A stretch of 64,000 bases of DNA, taken from the NCBI GenBank assembly GCA_964036045.1, contig OZ038383.1, positions 107,716,925 through 107,780,924 on the forward strand, in the 5' to 3' direction. A program made the translations under genes and the position numbers. The notes beneath the pieces are model-generated. The model saw only the letters and a program-made list of their open reading frames with translations, was not told the DNA's origin and ran no database searches. Positions 1 through 9,363 of this stretch are shown here, piece after piece; within the stretch, counting starts at the first letter, position 1; each line of letters begins with the position of its first letter. This DNA is from Eutreptiella sp. 'Long Island Sound 2002'. Its lineage: Eukaryota; Euglenozoa; Euglenophyceae; Eutreptiales; Eutreptiaceae.

Positions 1-400
1 TACCTGGACGTGGGCGTCCTTAGGCTTCCCCACAGGGTTAATCCTCATCGAGTTGAGGAGCTGGTCAACACTGGAGGGGAGAGGGGTTAGATGGAGAAAT
101 TTGAGGGAGGGGGGTTGGCGGCGCAGTTCCCTCCACAGGGTTGTGGCCCATCCCCTCCCCCCGAGGTAGCTGTTGCGGGTGGGGCTGCGCATGTCAATGT
201 GGATGACATCGGGGGAGGGGTCGAGGGAGGCTGCCCAGCCCACGATGTCATCCACCCCCAGTGCCCCGGCCCGACTCGTACGTCGCCTCCTCCAATTGAT
301 GGTGAGCGACGGGGAGGGCTTGGTAGTGGGCGAGTGTGTCGGTTGCGGGGTCGGGGCGCGAGGCCAGGCTTGCGAGTTGGGACATAGTCTGCTGGGACAT
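1..400 (-). CDS. Unidentified protein, 5' part, runs off left edge
   Basis: The minus strand opens with ATG at 400 and reads MSQQTMSQLASLASRPD. It then changes frame in the G-rich stretch near 250 and continues VDDIVGWAASLDPSPDVIHI to about 150. A further exon seems to start near position 72: a C/T tract ending CAG precedes an open frame (VDQLLNSMRINPVGKPK) that continues past base 1. I recognise no family. The gene lies directly downstream of a palindrome array (466-585) and is the last member of the minus-strand cluster. The frameshift sits in a homopolymer, so it may be a sequencing indel rather than decay. Exon boundaries are inferred. Confidence 0.4.
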
Positions 401-465
401 GATTCAAAGAGAAGAATGCGAAGGCTTTGAGAGCTGTAACAAAGCGAAAGAGTGGAAAGGAGCGT

Positions 466-745
466 AAATTCGTGCGAAATTCGTACGAAATTCGTGCGAA
501 TTTCACATTCTCGTGAATCTGTGAATCTACCGTGAATTTTTGCGTGAATTTAGGTGCGTGAATTTCACATTCACGCGAATCTCACCAAATGTGTTAAACC
601 ATGCGGGGACTTTAAACCTCTAAATTGCACCTATTTGTTGCATCTTACTTTGGGCGAAGGTAGCACGACAAAAGCACACGATAGCACCAAGTTACGAGCA
701 AAACACAGCAAAATTGGGTGAAATTCACGGTACCGTGAATCTCGG
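466..745. repeat. Short-palindrome array, TTCACG / TTCGTACGAA family
   Basis: Repeated units such as AAATTCGTGCGAA, TTCGTACGAA and GTGAATTTCAC lie at 466-585. A perfect 16-bp palindrome TTCACGGTACCGTGAA lies at 724-739. The array fills the gap between the reading frame ending at 761 and the one starting at 400. Bases 586-715 between the two blocks hold nothing I recognise. Confidence 0.7.
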
Positions 746-760
746 ATTCAAACGGCCGGT

Positions 761-934
761 TCACGAAGGGTACATGCCCTCCCCGCAAACGAGGTGGATG
801 CGGCGGCGGCCGGGTTTGACGTGTACTTGCCACTGTGGCCCCAGGATTTCCCGCACGGCTTCGCGAAGGCGCGCCAGCCGCACGCGCCTGTCGCGGTAGT
901 TTGAGGGCGCTAGCTGCTCAAAGGCCCGCTGCAT
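761..934 (-). CDS. Small basic protein or terminal exon, unidentified
   Basis: The open frame reads MQRAFEQLAPSNYRDRRVRL and then a basic stretch ending GEGMYPS. It is about 57 residues and rich in Arg. A possible splice acceptor (CCATGCAG) falls at the same place as the ATG, so this may be the last exon of a larger gene. The TGA stop at 761 is about 20 bp from the palindrome TTCACGGTACCGTGAA. Upstream is the TTGGCGCGCGCCAA array. Composition and spacing match the neighbouring frames on the same strand, which is why I keep it despite its size. Confidence 0.35.
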   Translation of the reverse strand: MQRAFEQLAPSNYRDRRVRLARLREAVREILGPQWQVHVKPGRRRIHLVCGEGMYPS

Positions 935-1000
935 GGTGCACAAACAAAGACCTGCGGCTCGTGAGGACGTGGCAGGCGGGTTGGATCATACAACGGAAGG

Positions 1001-1221
1001 TTGGCGCACGTTGGCACAAAGGTTGGCACACATTTGGCACGCGCCAACTCAAGACTTGGCGCGCGCCAACTCGTCAGTTGGCGCACGCCAAGTCCTGAGT
1101 TGGCGCGCGCCAAGTCGTGAGTTGGCGCGCCAACTTCTCATTTGGCGCGCACCAACTCCCCTGTTGGCGCGCGCCAAATCATGAGTTGGCGTGCCAACTT
1201 ACCACTTGGCGCGCGCCAAAG
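1001..1221. repeat. TTGGCGCGCGCCAA palindrome array (largest block)
   Basis: About ten copies of the 14-bp palindrome TTGGCGCGCGCCAA or its shorter form TTGGCGCGCCAA lie every 18-25 bp. They are separated by variable linkers such as CTCAAGAC and GTCGTGAG. Each copy is self-complementary, so RNA from either strand could fold into serial hairpins. The array starts 6 bp downstream (minus strand) of the stop codon at 1227. Confidence 0.9.
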
Positions 1222-1226
1222 CCTGC

Positions 1227-2446
1227 TCATTTCCTCGACCGCTTGCTGCCCTGACTCCCCTCGCCCTCTTCCGGCCGCCTGCGCTTGGGGTCCAGCAGGT
1301 GCGCTACCGGGTGCTTGTCCAGCAGGCCCTCAGCTCCGTGAGGGTGGCCTCTTTGACCCCCATGTTGATGGCCACATGGCGTTGGGCGCTGAGTGCAGAG
1401 TGCAACTCAACCCCCGCGGCCTGCAGGTACAGCACATGGTCGCCGTCGGCGCCACCCTCTGCCCCCCCCCCCAACTGCACGCACCTGCGCCGTGGCAGAT
1501 AGCTGCTGCTGCAACTCCGCCATTGCTTTTCCCACCCCTTCTCCCGCCGCCTTCACGCGGCGCGCTCGCCGGTGAGCGCCTCCTGCGCCGTCTTGCGGGC
1601 GGCCTCCGCCGCCTTCAGCTGCTCGCGCAGCAGCTTGTTCTCCGCCTCCAGGCGGAGAATCTCCGCCTTCTCCCCTGCCCCCCCCCCCCCCCCGTCTCGC
1701 GCTGCCTGCGCTGCCTGTGTTGCCTCCTGGGGGGTGGTCGTGGGGCGTGGGCGCCTGGAGCCCCTGGCCTGCTGCTCCGTGCGGCCCTTGCTCTGCAGGG
1801 AGGGGTCCCCAGACACGTCGGATCCGGCCTTGCCCCCCTTCTCCCCCTTGGGCCCTTTCCCCAGGAGCTGCTTCTGGAAGCGGAGGAGAAACGCCTGCGC
1901 TGCCTCCTTCAAGTGGGGGGCAGGGGCAATGGCCCGCACGTCGCTCCACTCGCACTGCTTCCACCTGTGCAACTGTCCCAGAGCGTCAATGCTGCAGAGG
2001 AGGAGCCGGTTGTGCGTGGAGGGGGGGCGCACCTGCACAAATGGCACAACTGAGAAAACCCATGGTTGCACCCCCGCCTTCCCCTGCACCACTACCCAGA
2101 ACGGGCACTCCACCACCCTATTTGGTCCGGACCCCCGCCGAATCACCTGCGCCTGGAACAGGCGGCTGATCCTCGCCCCCCCCCCATCGATGACGTCCAC
2201 CGCCGTCGCCTCGGCAGACGTCACCTTCAGAAACTTATCGGGGCTGTGCAACTCGTCCCCGAAGTCTGCCGGTTCCGGGACCTCCGGAACTTCCCAATCC
2301 ACCTCCACCTCCACATCCACCTCCAACCCCTCCCGCTGCCCTTGCCGCTGCTCCTGCGGCTGCTCCTCCCGCTGCTCCGCTGCGGCCGGCACGGGCACTG
2401 GACGCGGGTCCAATTCCAGTTGAAAATTGGCATAGTGGATTGGGAC
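1227..2446 (-). CDS. Unidentified coiled-coil protein with basic C-terminus
   Basis: The reading frame follows a convincing splice acceptor (pyrimidine-rich GTATTTGCAG at about 2447) and starts VPIHYANFQLELDP. It has an acidic Glu/Val stretch, a central region without recognisable motifs, and a C-terminal coiled coil (EILRLEAENKLLREQLKAAE) of leucine-zipper type. The frame shifts at G runs near 1560 and 1465. It then resumes as HVLYLQAAGVELHSALSAQR and ends in a basic tail (PKRRRPEEGEGSQGSKRSRK) that could be a nuclear localisation signal. The TGA at 1227 lies 6 bp from the palindrome array. All breaks are at homopolymers, so the gene may be intact in the organism. It could be the second exon of the gene at 2663-4242; the splice phase does not fit cleanly. 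Family unknown. Confidence 0.45.
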
Positions 2447-2586
2447 CTGCAAATACACAACATCACATTGAACAAGCATTGAACAATGCACACAACGACA
2501 CCAATGCGACAACCAAGACAACACAAAAACCAGCCACACAACAACGTTTCCGATAAAACGCAACCAAGCGCCAAAACTGGACTTCG

Positions 2587-2660
2587 CGCGCGCCAACTAG
2601 TTACTTGGCGCGCCAAAACTGGACTTGGCGCGCGCCAACTGGACACTTGGCGCGCCAACT
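2587..2660. repeat. TTGGCGCGCGCCAA palindrome array, middle block
   Basis: Four copies of the same palindrome family occupy the gap between the stop codon at 2663 and the splice acceptor near 2447. If the flanking frames are exons of one gene, this block is intronic; otherwise it is intergenic. Confidence 0.85.
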
Positions 2661-2662
2661 TG

Positions 2663-4242
2663 TCACTCGGGGTCGGTCGCGGGGACTGCCTCGGCCGGGG
2701 CTGACTCCTCAGACCCCTGGTCGAGGGGGCTGAAGTTCAAACTGTCCTCTGTGCCCAGAGGAGACCCGACTGCAGCCCCCTCGGCCAGAAGCTCGGAGGG
2801 CATCACCGGAACACTGTTCATCAGCTCCGTTACACTCTCCGGCTCCACGGTCAGCATGCGCGACCGGTAGCCGGCGGGTGCTAACGGGATGAACAGTGCC
2901 CGGCCAGGCCCGCCCGCACCGCGGTGGATCACCGGCCCGCGGAGGAGCGTCACGCTGCGAATCGGTTGGATAACAATATCCCAGCGATTCGCAGCGTGAT
3001 AGCCCCCCTGCGTGCCCGGGCACACCTGGAGGGACTTGGACGGGGGGGAGGTGGTGAGGGGGATGAACTTGACCATGCATTGCAGTGACTGTTTCACTGA
3101 CAGTGCAAAATCGCGGTGGGGGATCTGGAAGCCCTTCCAGGGTTCTGCCTCCCACCGCTCGATGATCTTGGGGCACAAGGCCTCAAGTCCCTCCAGCGGT
3201 GGGAGGGAGAAGCCCAGCAGGGCCAGAGCTGCCTGCCAGAGGTCGTCCGGGAGCCAGTGGGGCACGCTGGAGACCGTCGTCTGATAGCGCCCCCCATGCA
3301 CCTTCCCCGGGGGCCTGGAGGTCCACCTCCTCGAGCATCGACGGGTTGAGTTCCACCGTGGCGAGCTCCGCCAGTCTGGCCCACAGATCCTCAGGGATGA
3401 TGCTGTCATACTGGCGGTAGCCCGCCGCGGCAAAACCCACCTCCGTGACGATGGGGGGGTTGGGGATGTCGTGGGTGGCGACGGGGTAGGAGTTGTGGAA
3501 GGAGGGTTGGGGGCAACCCATGCCAAGCATGGTGAAAGGGGCGTTGGTGGTGTAGAGGGTGGGGTGGGTGATGTCAGGGATGTGGGTGCGCAGGCGACGG
3601 TTGGTGGAGAACTCCGTGGGAGCTACTGCATCCCACGCCTGCACCTTCACCGTCTGGTACCGCACGACGGCGTCAGTGGCCGTGCGGTGTGTCCAGCCAC
3701 TTTTTTTGACTGGATCCACCCACAGCCACTGCTCCTCGGGGTCGAGACCCTGAGGCGGCATCTCCTGCAGCGCGAGAACGTTGACGAACTCTTTTGACGC
3801 TGCAGCAGTGCACATCTTCAGGGTCTTGTTGAGGCCCTCAAGGGTGACTTGCGAAAGCTTCAACTCGACCGCGAGGGTCGTGGGGTACCGCCCCATCACG
3901 GCACAGCAGAACCTGCTAAGAACCCCCCTGGTCAGGGCGAAGTTGACGCGGGTGGCGTCAATTCGCCAGACCAAGTAGGGATTGCCCGGCTGGTCCCACT
4001 TGCCGAAGAGGGCGGCCTCCAGGGGTTCGCGGAGGGGGGGGAGATGGAGGAAGGATTCGGCGTCCGGGGGGGGTGAGGGTGTAGGGGATGGGAAAATAGC
4101 CCGCGGGGAAGTGCTCGGAGCCGACGTTGGCGATGTGGGCGTCGAGCACCGCCTGCACCTCGGGGTTGGCGGGGGCAGTTGTGGGGTCAGGGACGACTGT
4201 CACCTTCTTCCCCTTGCCCTTCTTGGGTTGCTTTGCAGGCAT
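2663..4242 (-). CDS. Unidentified protein of about 520 residues, palindrome-flanked
   Basis: ATG at 4242 gives a basic start (MPAKQPKKGKGKKVTVVPD). After a frame change in a seven-C run near 4068 the frame continues AESFLHLPPLREPLEAALFG and VWRIDATRVNFALTRGVLSR. A second change in a G run near 3295 leads to RYQTTVSSVPHWLPDDLWQA and an acidic end (ESAPAEAVPATDPE). I recognise no catalytic motif, membrane span or known domain. The TGA at 2663 directly abuts the middle palindrome array, and another array lies about 95 bp upstream of the ATG. It is the longest member of the cluster. Both frameshifts are in homopolymers, as in its neighbours, so they may be assembly errors. Confidence 0.45.
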
Positions 4243-4335
4243 CAGAATAATAAAGTGATGAGATGCCTAGAAGGCAAAGGGAATGCATGAAGGGTGTAAG
4301 GGGCACGGGGTGCAAACGAACAGGAAGAATGGGGC

Positions 4336-4396
4336 AGTTGGCGCGCGCCAAAACCGGACTTGGCGCGCGCCAACTCTTGAGTTGGCGCGCCAACTT
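4336..4396. repeat. TTGGCGCGCGCCAA palindrome array, upstream block
   Basis: Three copies of the palindrome lie upstream of the ATG at 4242, completing the alternation array-gene-array-gene. Bases 4397-4620 hold a short AT-richer stretch with no gene that I can support. Confidence 0.85.
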
Positions 4397-4635
4397 TGAC
4401 TTGGCTTCCAAAAAGTTGGCTTCGACCCAAAAAACCCGCATATTGCAACATAACAACAAAGCAACGCAACCATAAGCTGTAAAATATAGATAGTTCCTCA
4501 CGTTTCATGCACAAGGCGTAGCAACAACACAGTGCACAAGTACAAGCAAGTTGAATGCTCTCGACATGGAGTTGACCAGGAGTTGGCGAATGTACAGTAT
4601 CTAGGGTTGGCTTCGTACTTACTATACAAAAATTG

Positions 4636-4815
4636 GGCCTATGACCCGGATATCTGCGCTGTATCCCGGGGCATATGCCCCGGATATCGACCGTAGGGAG
4701 ATATCCGGGGCATATGCCCCGGGATACAGCGCAGATATCCGGGTCATTAGGCCCAATTCTTATATCCGGGGCATTAGGGCCCGAGGATATCCGCAGATAT
4801 CCGGGGCATATGACC
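4636..4815. repeat. CCGGGGCATATGCCCCGG palindromes, outer block of left unit
   Basis: Serial copies of ATATCCGGGGCATATG and its complement form a large imperfect palindrome. It includes the perfect core CCGGGGCATATGCCCCGG and TAATGCCCCGG variants. Confidence 0.9.
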
Positions 4816-4952
4816 CGGGATCCTTGCGCGCAACCCTTCCCTCGCCCTTGATGCCTCAACACTTCAAGTGGAACAAATCCGAGACACACTTTCTCTCATG
4901 GTGCTACAAGTAAGCTCTCTACAAACATGGAATATAGGCACATATTGATGGT

Positions 4953-5474
4953 CTATTGGGAGCCAATCATGTCTCTGACACAAGATTCGCAGGCCCAGGA
5001 ACCAAACTTCGGAGGAAACCTGAGCTTGGCACAAGACATATGGCACACAGCATGGCAAATGTCACACGATCGTTGGACAGCAACTGCATTCTTCTTAATG
5101 GCATAATCACAACGGTAACGTAGCATTTCCTTTTTCACTTGCACTTCCTTTTTCACCTTTTTTTTGGGTTGCTCTTCAAATGCAGCCTGGGCAAAAGGAG
5201 ATGGAATACTGGACAAATCTTGACTTACTGGGGCCTTGGCAGGTGCTGCTGGGGCAGCCCATGCACGAGAACGATACATCTCACGTTCATATACAATGCT
5301 CTCTTTCTCATTGAGCACATATATAGAAGGTTCTTTCTCACTCAATGGTGTGAGAGGGAAGGTGGCATACTCCTCCTCCGCTGTTAGATCAATGACGATC
5401 TTCGGAGAGGATGGAGAAGGTGTCCTATCCCTCCGTTTCTTCTCTACTTTGACTCGACTGAGGCTAACACACAC
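4953..5474 (-). pseudogene. SIM-like plus PHD-finger protein, left copy (decayed)
   Basis: The frame reads a basic region (VKVEKKRRDRTPSPSSPK), then IVIDLTAEEE, a hydrophobic-acidic string typical of SUMO-interacting motifs. A Lys-rich linker (KKKVKKEVQVKKE) and a C-terminal zinc-finger region (CDICHAV, HMSCAK, WACESC) follow. In a PHD finger eight Cys/His ligands bind two zinc ions and the fold usually reads histone tails. This copy has lost the first ligand: the CYRC of the right copy is RYRC here. It also has a stop upstream of residue 1 where the right copy stays open. The real gene probably had further exons. The frame lies inside the palindrome-bounded unit. Confidence 0.6.
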
Positions 5475-5631
5475 GACCTCACGCTTTGGTTACAAAGTGG
5501 CACTATTAGAGGCCTTCTCTTCCTTAGCTCATTGGAACCGCCTCGGAAAGGCGGTTTCATTGATTGGTCACAACCCTCGGTGATTCTGTTGTTCGCGGTG
5601 ATTAATCTACAAATTTGATGATTTCCTACAT

Positions 5632-5748
5632 GCCCCAGGGATATCAGCAGATATCCGGGGCATATGACCCAGGATATCACCGCTGCTGTATCCCGGGTCA
5701 TATGCCCCGGATATCTGCGGATATCCTCGGGCCCATGCCCCGGATATA
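5632..5748. repeat. CCGGGGCATATG palindromes, inner block of left unit
   Basis: This is a second cluster of the same palindromic units, at the other end of the left PHD unit. The whole cluster is itself roughly self-complementary. Confidence 0.9.
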
Positions 5749-5761
5749 AGAGAGAGAGACC

Positions 5762-5797
<36 letters not shown>

Positions 5798-5910
5798 GAG
5801 AGAGAAATGAGGAGAGAGAAAAGAGAGAGAGAAACCGAGGGAGAAAAAGAGAGAGAGAGAGAAACACACACGGAGAGAGAAAAAGAGAGTGAGAGAGGAA
5901 GACAAACACA
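5749..5910. repeat. GA-rich microsatellite
   Basis: A purine-only (GA)n and GAGAAA tract follows immediately after the left PHD unit. It has no coding signal. Confidence 0.9.
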
Positions 5911-5957
5911 TTGTCCAAAGGCCCACCCCAAGAGTAGGAAAGGGCAAAGGGGCCGTG

Positions 5958-6107
5958 TTCCCTGTACACGGTTTTTTTCTATAAAAATTTCCCTCCGACT
6001 ACCCAGTTTTAGAAAAAATGTGTTCATGCACGGGTTTTCTCCGGGAAAACCGTGTACGTGCACGGTTTTTAGGCGCCAGAGAAAACCCGTGCATGAACAC
6101 ATTTTTT
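5958..6107. repeat. Nested hairpin with perfect 29-bp arms
   Basis: Bases 6013-6041 (beginning AAAAAATGTGTTCATGCACG) are perfectly inverted at 6079-6107. The 37-bp loop contains a second inverted repeat (AAAACCGTG ... CACGGTTTT). A related half-site (TGTACACGGTTTTT) lies near 5966. It sits immediately before the retrotransposon fragment at 6115 and is another short-palindrome family distinct from its neighbours. Confidence 0.9.
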
Positions 6108-6114
6108 GTAATAG

Positions 6115-7690
6115 TATAGAGTTTGTGGTGGGCACCGATTTCATCGTACACCATCCCGAAGTGAAGGCCTTGACCCTCACTCAACCCTAGCATCTGGTGG
6201 TTGACCATGGGAACAGTCCTGAGGAAGTCCCCCTGAAGCGCAGCAATGTACAACCTTACGGTTTGCTGGAGTGTGAGCAACCTCGTATGTGTACGGTGTT
6301 CAAACACACAACTATGAATTGGATCCTGAGATCCTATCGGGTGGACTCGAACGTTTGGATGTCCAGATAGACGACCTACGAGTGGAGCTATTTGCCTGCC
6401 CTCAACAGCACATTTTCCCTCTCTATTCGACCCGCAAGAACAGTTCCTATTACTACTACTGGCAGTTACAGTCCCTGGTTGTTGTGCTACGCCAACACGC
6501 CCTTCAGCGAGTTGGCCAAGATGTTAACCAAGGCGGCTTATGAAGGAGCGCGGCTGGTTGTATGCACCCCTGATTCGGGACCTACAGGGAGGAATACGTG
6601 TTGTAGGAATCTCCTAGAACGCTTGGTTGTCAGTACAATCACTGTGCCCGACATGGCTATCTATATCGCGAAAGGGGATCAGAAACCATTCAAGAAGCCG
6701 GATTGGACCAGCCATTTATCCTTGATCGATGGCAAGATCAACTGTGTTCCCTGTGAGGACCTGGACTATCTGCTACTCAGCTGCTGCATGAACACAAGGG
6801 GTGGGGTCTGGATGACCCGAAGAAAAAAGTCCCTGCCTATTAGTAGATCACCACCGGAACTGCGCCACACCCTGGCGACCGTGCCTATGACGTCGTGACC
6901 CCGTCTACTGCAGTTGATGCCTCTGAGAACGACGACTGCATCTCCGATTTACCTAGCTCGATCCACTCCGACTCCAATGAGCACAACGCGTTCTACGTGC
7001 ACACGATCATGGAGGATGTCGAGCAAGAAGTTAATGAGCCCATATCTGCATCTGAGACCACCCTGTTCCGTCTCTGCGTCATCGAGGAGAATGAACCTCA
7101 GCGCCATGCCCAATGTTGCCTGGCTAAGCCCTCCTCTTGCTCCTAACTTATTGAGAAAACCGACGCGAAGGAGCTACGTGAACGCCTAGAAGGGCGCATT
7201 TCACGGTGGGAACGAGAGATTCGCCATCAACGCCTCCGATCTGTCTCAAAGACCCATGTCATGGATCCACAGCAGGAGGACTACTCGCCTGAGTGCGGGT
7301 GTCGGATTCCCTATTGCTGTACATGCGACTCCTATGAGAACCTCGAGAACCTGTACTATGCCGAGTAGAGCAATGACAAGTGGAAAAAAGAGGACATGCC
7401 TACCGACCGAAGCAACAAGCGTCAAGACAAGGGGGAGAGCACCCTCCACTCAGAGGATGAGTTCGACAAGAAGATCAAGAACTTGGACCCTAGGCTTCAG
7501 AAGCTACTGAAGACCTATGAGGAAGTCTTTGGTGCTCTACCCCCTCCTGGGAGTTGGTGCACTCCACCACTTCGAATTGTCCGCCCGTGCTCTATCGTGT
7601 TGAAGAAGGTCTGTACGACCGGCCCCTGCCATCGTACAAGCCCTACCGCCTATTCCCGATTTTTCCAAGTGCTTCCCTGTGACCCCCATT
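6115..7690 (+). pseudogene. Element C: eroded Ty3/gypsy pol fragment (protease to RT start)
   Basis: This plus-strand sequence parallels the pol of element A. It has the protease end (VVGTDFIVHHPEVKALTL), then a methyltransferase-like segment (YANTPFSELAKMLTKAAYEG near 6488), then IDGKINCVPCEDLD. A Cys cluster follows (SPECGCRIPYCCTCD near 7290), and finally the linker before RT (KLLKTYEEVFGALPPPGSW). The Gag half, RT core, integrase and LTRs are absent, and several frameshifts and stops occur. Because C is much more diverged than A, the parts still matching between them mark what the lineage conserved. The fragment ends near 7690 without a recognisable boundary. Confidence 0.75.
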
Positions 7691-8760
7691 GTCCTTCATC
7701 TTACCAAAGCTTCCATGCTTTATGAAATCCCAAAACAATCCCGCAAGCATACCCCTTGGCACACTTGATCAGCGAACTCAAGGGAACTCGCGCGTACCAT
7801 CAACACATGGACATTGTCATGGAGAAGGGAACAAATAAGCACAATGTTGGGCAAATGGAGAGGAAATAGAAACAGAACAGAGGCCCTGGAATTGGACATG
7901 CAAATATCGAAGGCAATGTTGCATCCCTGCTCGTAAATTCCATTTATATACCATGCACATTCGAACTATGCGTTCCTTGGCGGACAAATGACGCGATGCT
8001 AGCACAACCTCAATTCAACAGTTTGAGAAGACACATTGGCTCATGGAAAATCATGCATGACACAATGGCATCAATAAGGTCCATATGGTGTATGGCAATA
8101 TGGTGTATGGCAAGACGAAGAGAAAATCATATACAACAAAATGGCATCATTGGGTTTCTCATGAAGCTTGGGAACACATGGCCTATCCTTATCATAACCA
8201 TAAATCTCCTTCGCTGAGGGTGGGGCGCACATTTGCCAGATTTCCAGCTTGATTAAGGAAAACTTCGCTAAAACACAGAACCCACTACGATACCTTCAAA
8301 AATTTTGCAGCACCCAGTATTGCGGATTTTTAGACACAATCGCCGCCGAGAACGGTGCCAATTGGACCGCCTGCCGAAATTTCAAGGCACTTACCTTGAA
8401 GAAATAGTTACAGTGAACGGGAATCAATTTAGGAGTATCCGATCACTTCAACGAGGTCACAAAACCTTGCCGGTTCAAAGATATTAAAGAAACAAGTCGC
8501 AGTGACCAAAGGAAACGCCGTTCCACACTGGGTATTGAATCACGACGTAGATCTTTGCAATTGAAGTGTGTATTGTGATACAATGTCTCCAATACCGCGG
8601 ACTAAAGTAAAGACTTTGAAACGGTCGAAATATATGCCTGTATTTCTCTAGCTTGACAATTTGAGGTTGGAGTTCGCTGACTATGCACTACAGAGCATCG
8701 CCGATTTGTATGATGTGTCTCTTCTTTCCCTCTTTTACCATCATGTCGGGTTTGTAACTA
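7691..8760. other. No recognisable gene
   Basis: AT-richer sequence with only short broken frames. I see no repeat, RNA gene or coding signal in it. Confidence 0.6.
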
Positions 8761-8870
8761 GTAACAGGGTGCTGCCCCTTCTCTGTTCCAGTGGGTTGTC
8801 AGAATGGATAAACAACAAATTCAATACCGCAGTATGGTGAGCATAACCTGGCATACCAGGAATACCTGGG
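8761..8870. repeat. Left terminal inverted repeat
   Basis: Blocks GTAACAGGGTG and TATGGTGAGCATAACCTGGC match the reverse complement of 11427-11475. The left copy has extra sequence between the blocks. Confidence 0.7.
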
Positions 8871-9040
8871 AGTATACGGGTAAAAAAGGGGGTTTTGGGA
8901 GAAAGGGGTATGTGGCATGTACAGGTGGGTACGAATGTATAATGCACAATGCATGCATAGGTGGGTTGGGGAATACCTCTAGTTTGCCAATTGTGATGGT
9001 CAATGTTGTGTTTGAAACTACCCCATTTTGGGCTCTTGGG

Positions 9041-9136
9041 GTATACGGCCGTATACTCAAGGCTCCAATACCTCAGTATACGGCCGTATACTCTGGAGTA
9101 TACGGCCGTATACTTGGAGTATACGGCCGTATACTG
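9041..9136. repeat. GTATACGGCCGTATAC palindrome array, left
   Basis: Four copies of a perfect 16-bp palindrome lie 10-25 bp apart, upstream of the ORF that starts at 9364. Confidence 0.9.
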
Positions 9137-9363
9137 GGGGTATTTGTTTGCACCATGTGGTTGTTTCAAGTTGAAAAATTCCATTGTTGTGCCTTTTGTG
9201 CCCATCTTGTTGCATGCTTTGCCTTTGCCCAACAATTGCACACCACTTGAAACCAATCTAGGCTCATACTTCACTCAAGATTGCAATGTATGTCTCCATA
9301 TGTGTCCATTCCAATCCATATTATGTTGCTTCTTGCTCTCCCAGGCCCTCTTTTTCTGCCACC

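Larger units (their letters stand above)
4623..5748 (-). mobile_element. Palindrome-bounded PHD unit, left (inverted) copy
   Basis: This 1126-bp unit is an inverted near-copy of 11531-12649. Similarity stops abruptly at both ends and the flanks are unrelated, so the two look like separate insertions of one unit. Both copies have TATA at each outer edge, a possible target duplication. Palindrome arrays lie at 4636-4815 and 5632-5748, with the core CCGGGGCATATGCCCCGG and variants, and a coding segment lies between them. I see no transposase, so the unit would be non-autonomous if mobile. Confidence 0.6.

Noticed and set aside
87-506. 139-codon minus ORF starting MKFARISYEF
   Set aside because: Its N-terminus runs through the palindrome array. 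The protein-like frame starts at the ATG at 400 in another register.
1001-1221. CRISPR-like array
   Set aside because: Spacing is irregular, linkers are short and similar, the repeats are perfect palindromes and the genome is eukaryotic with no cas genes.
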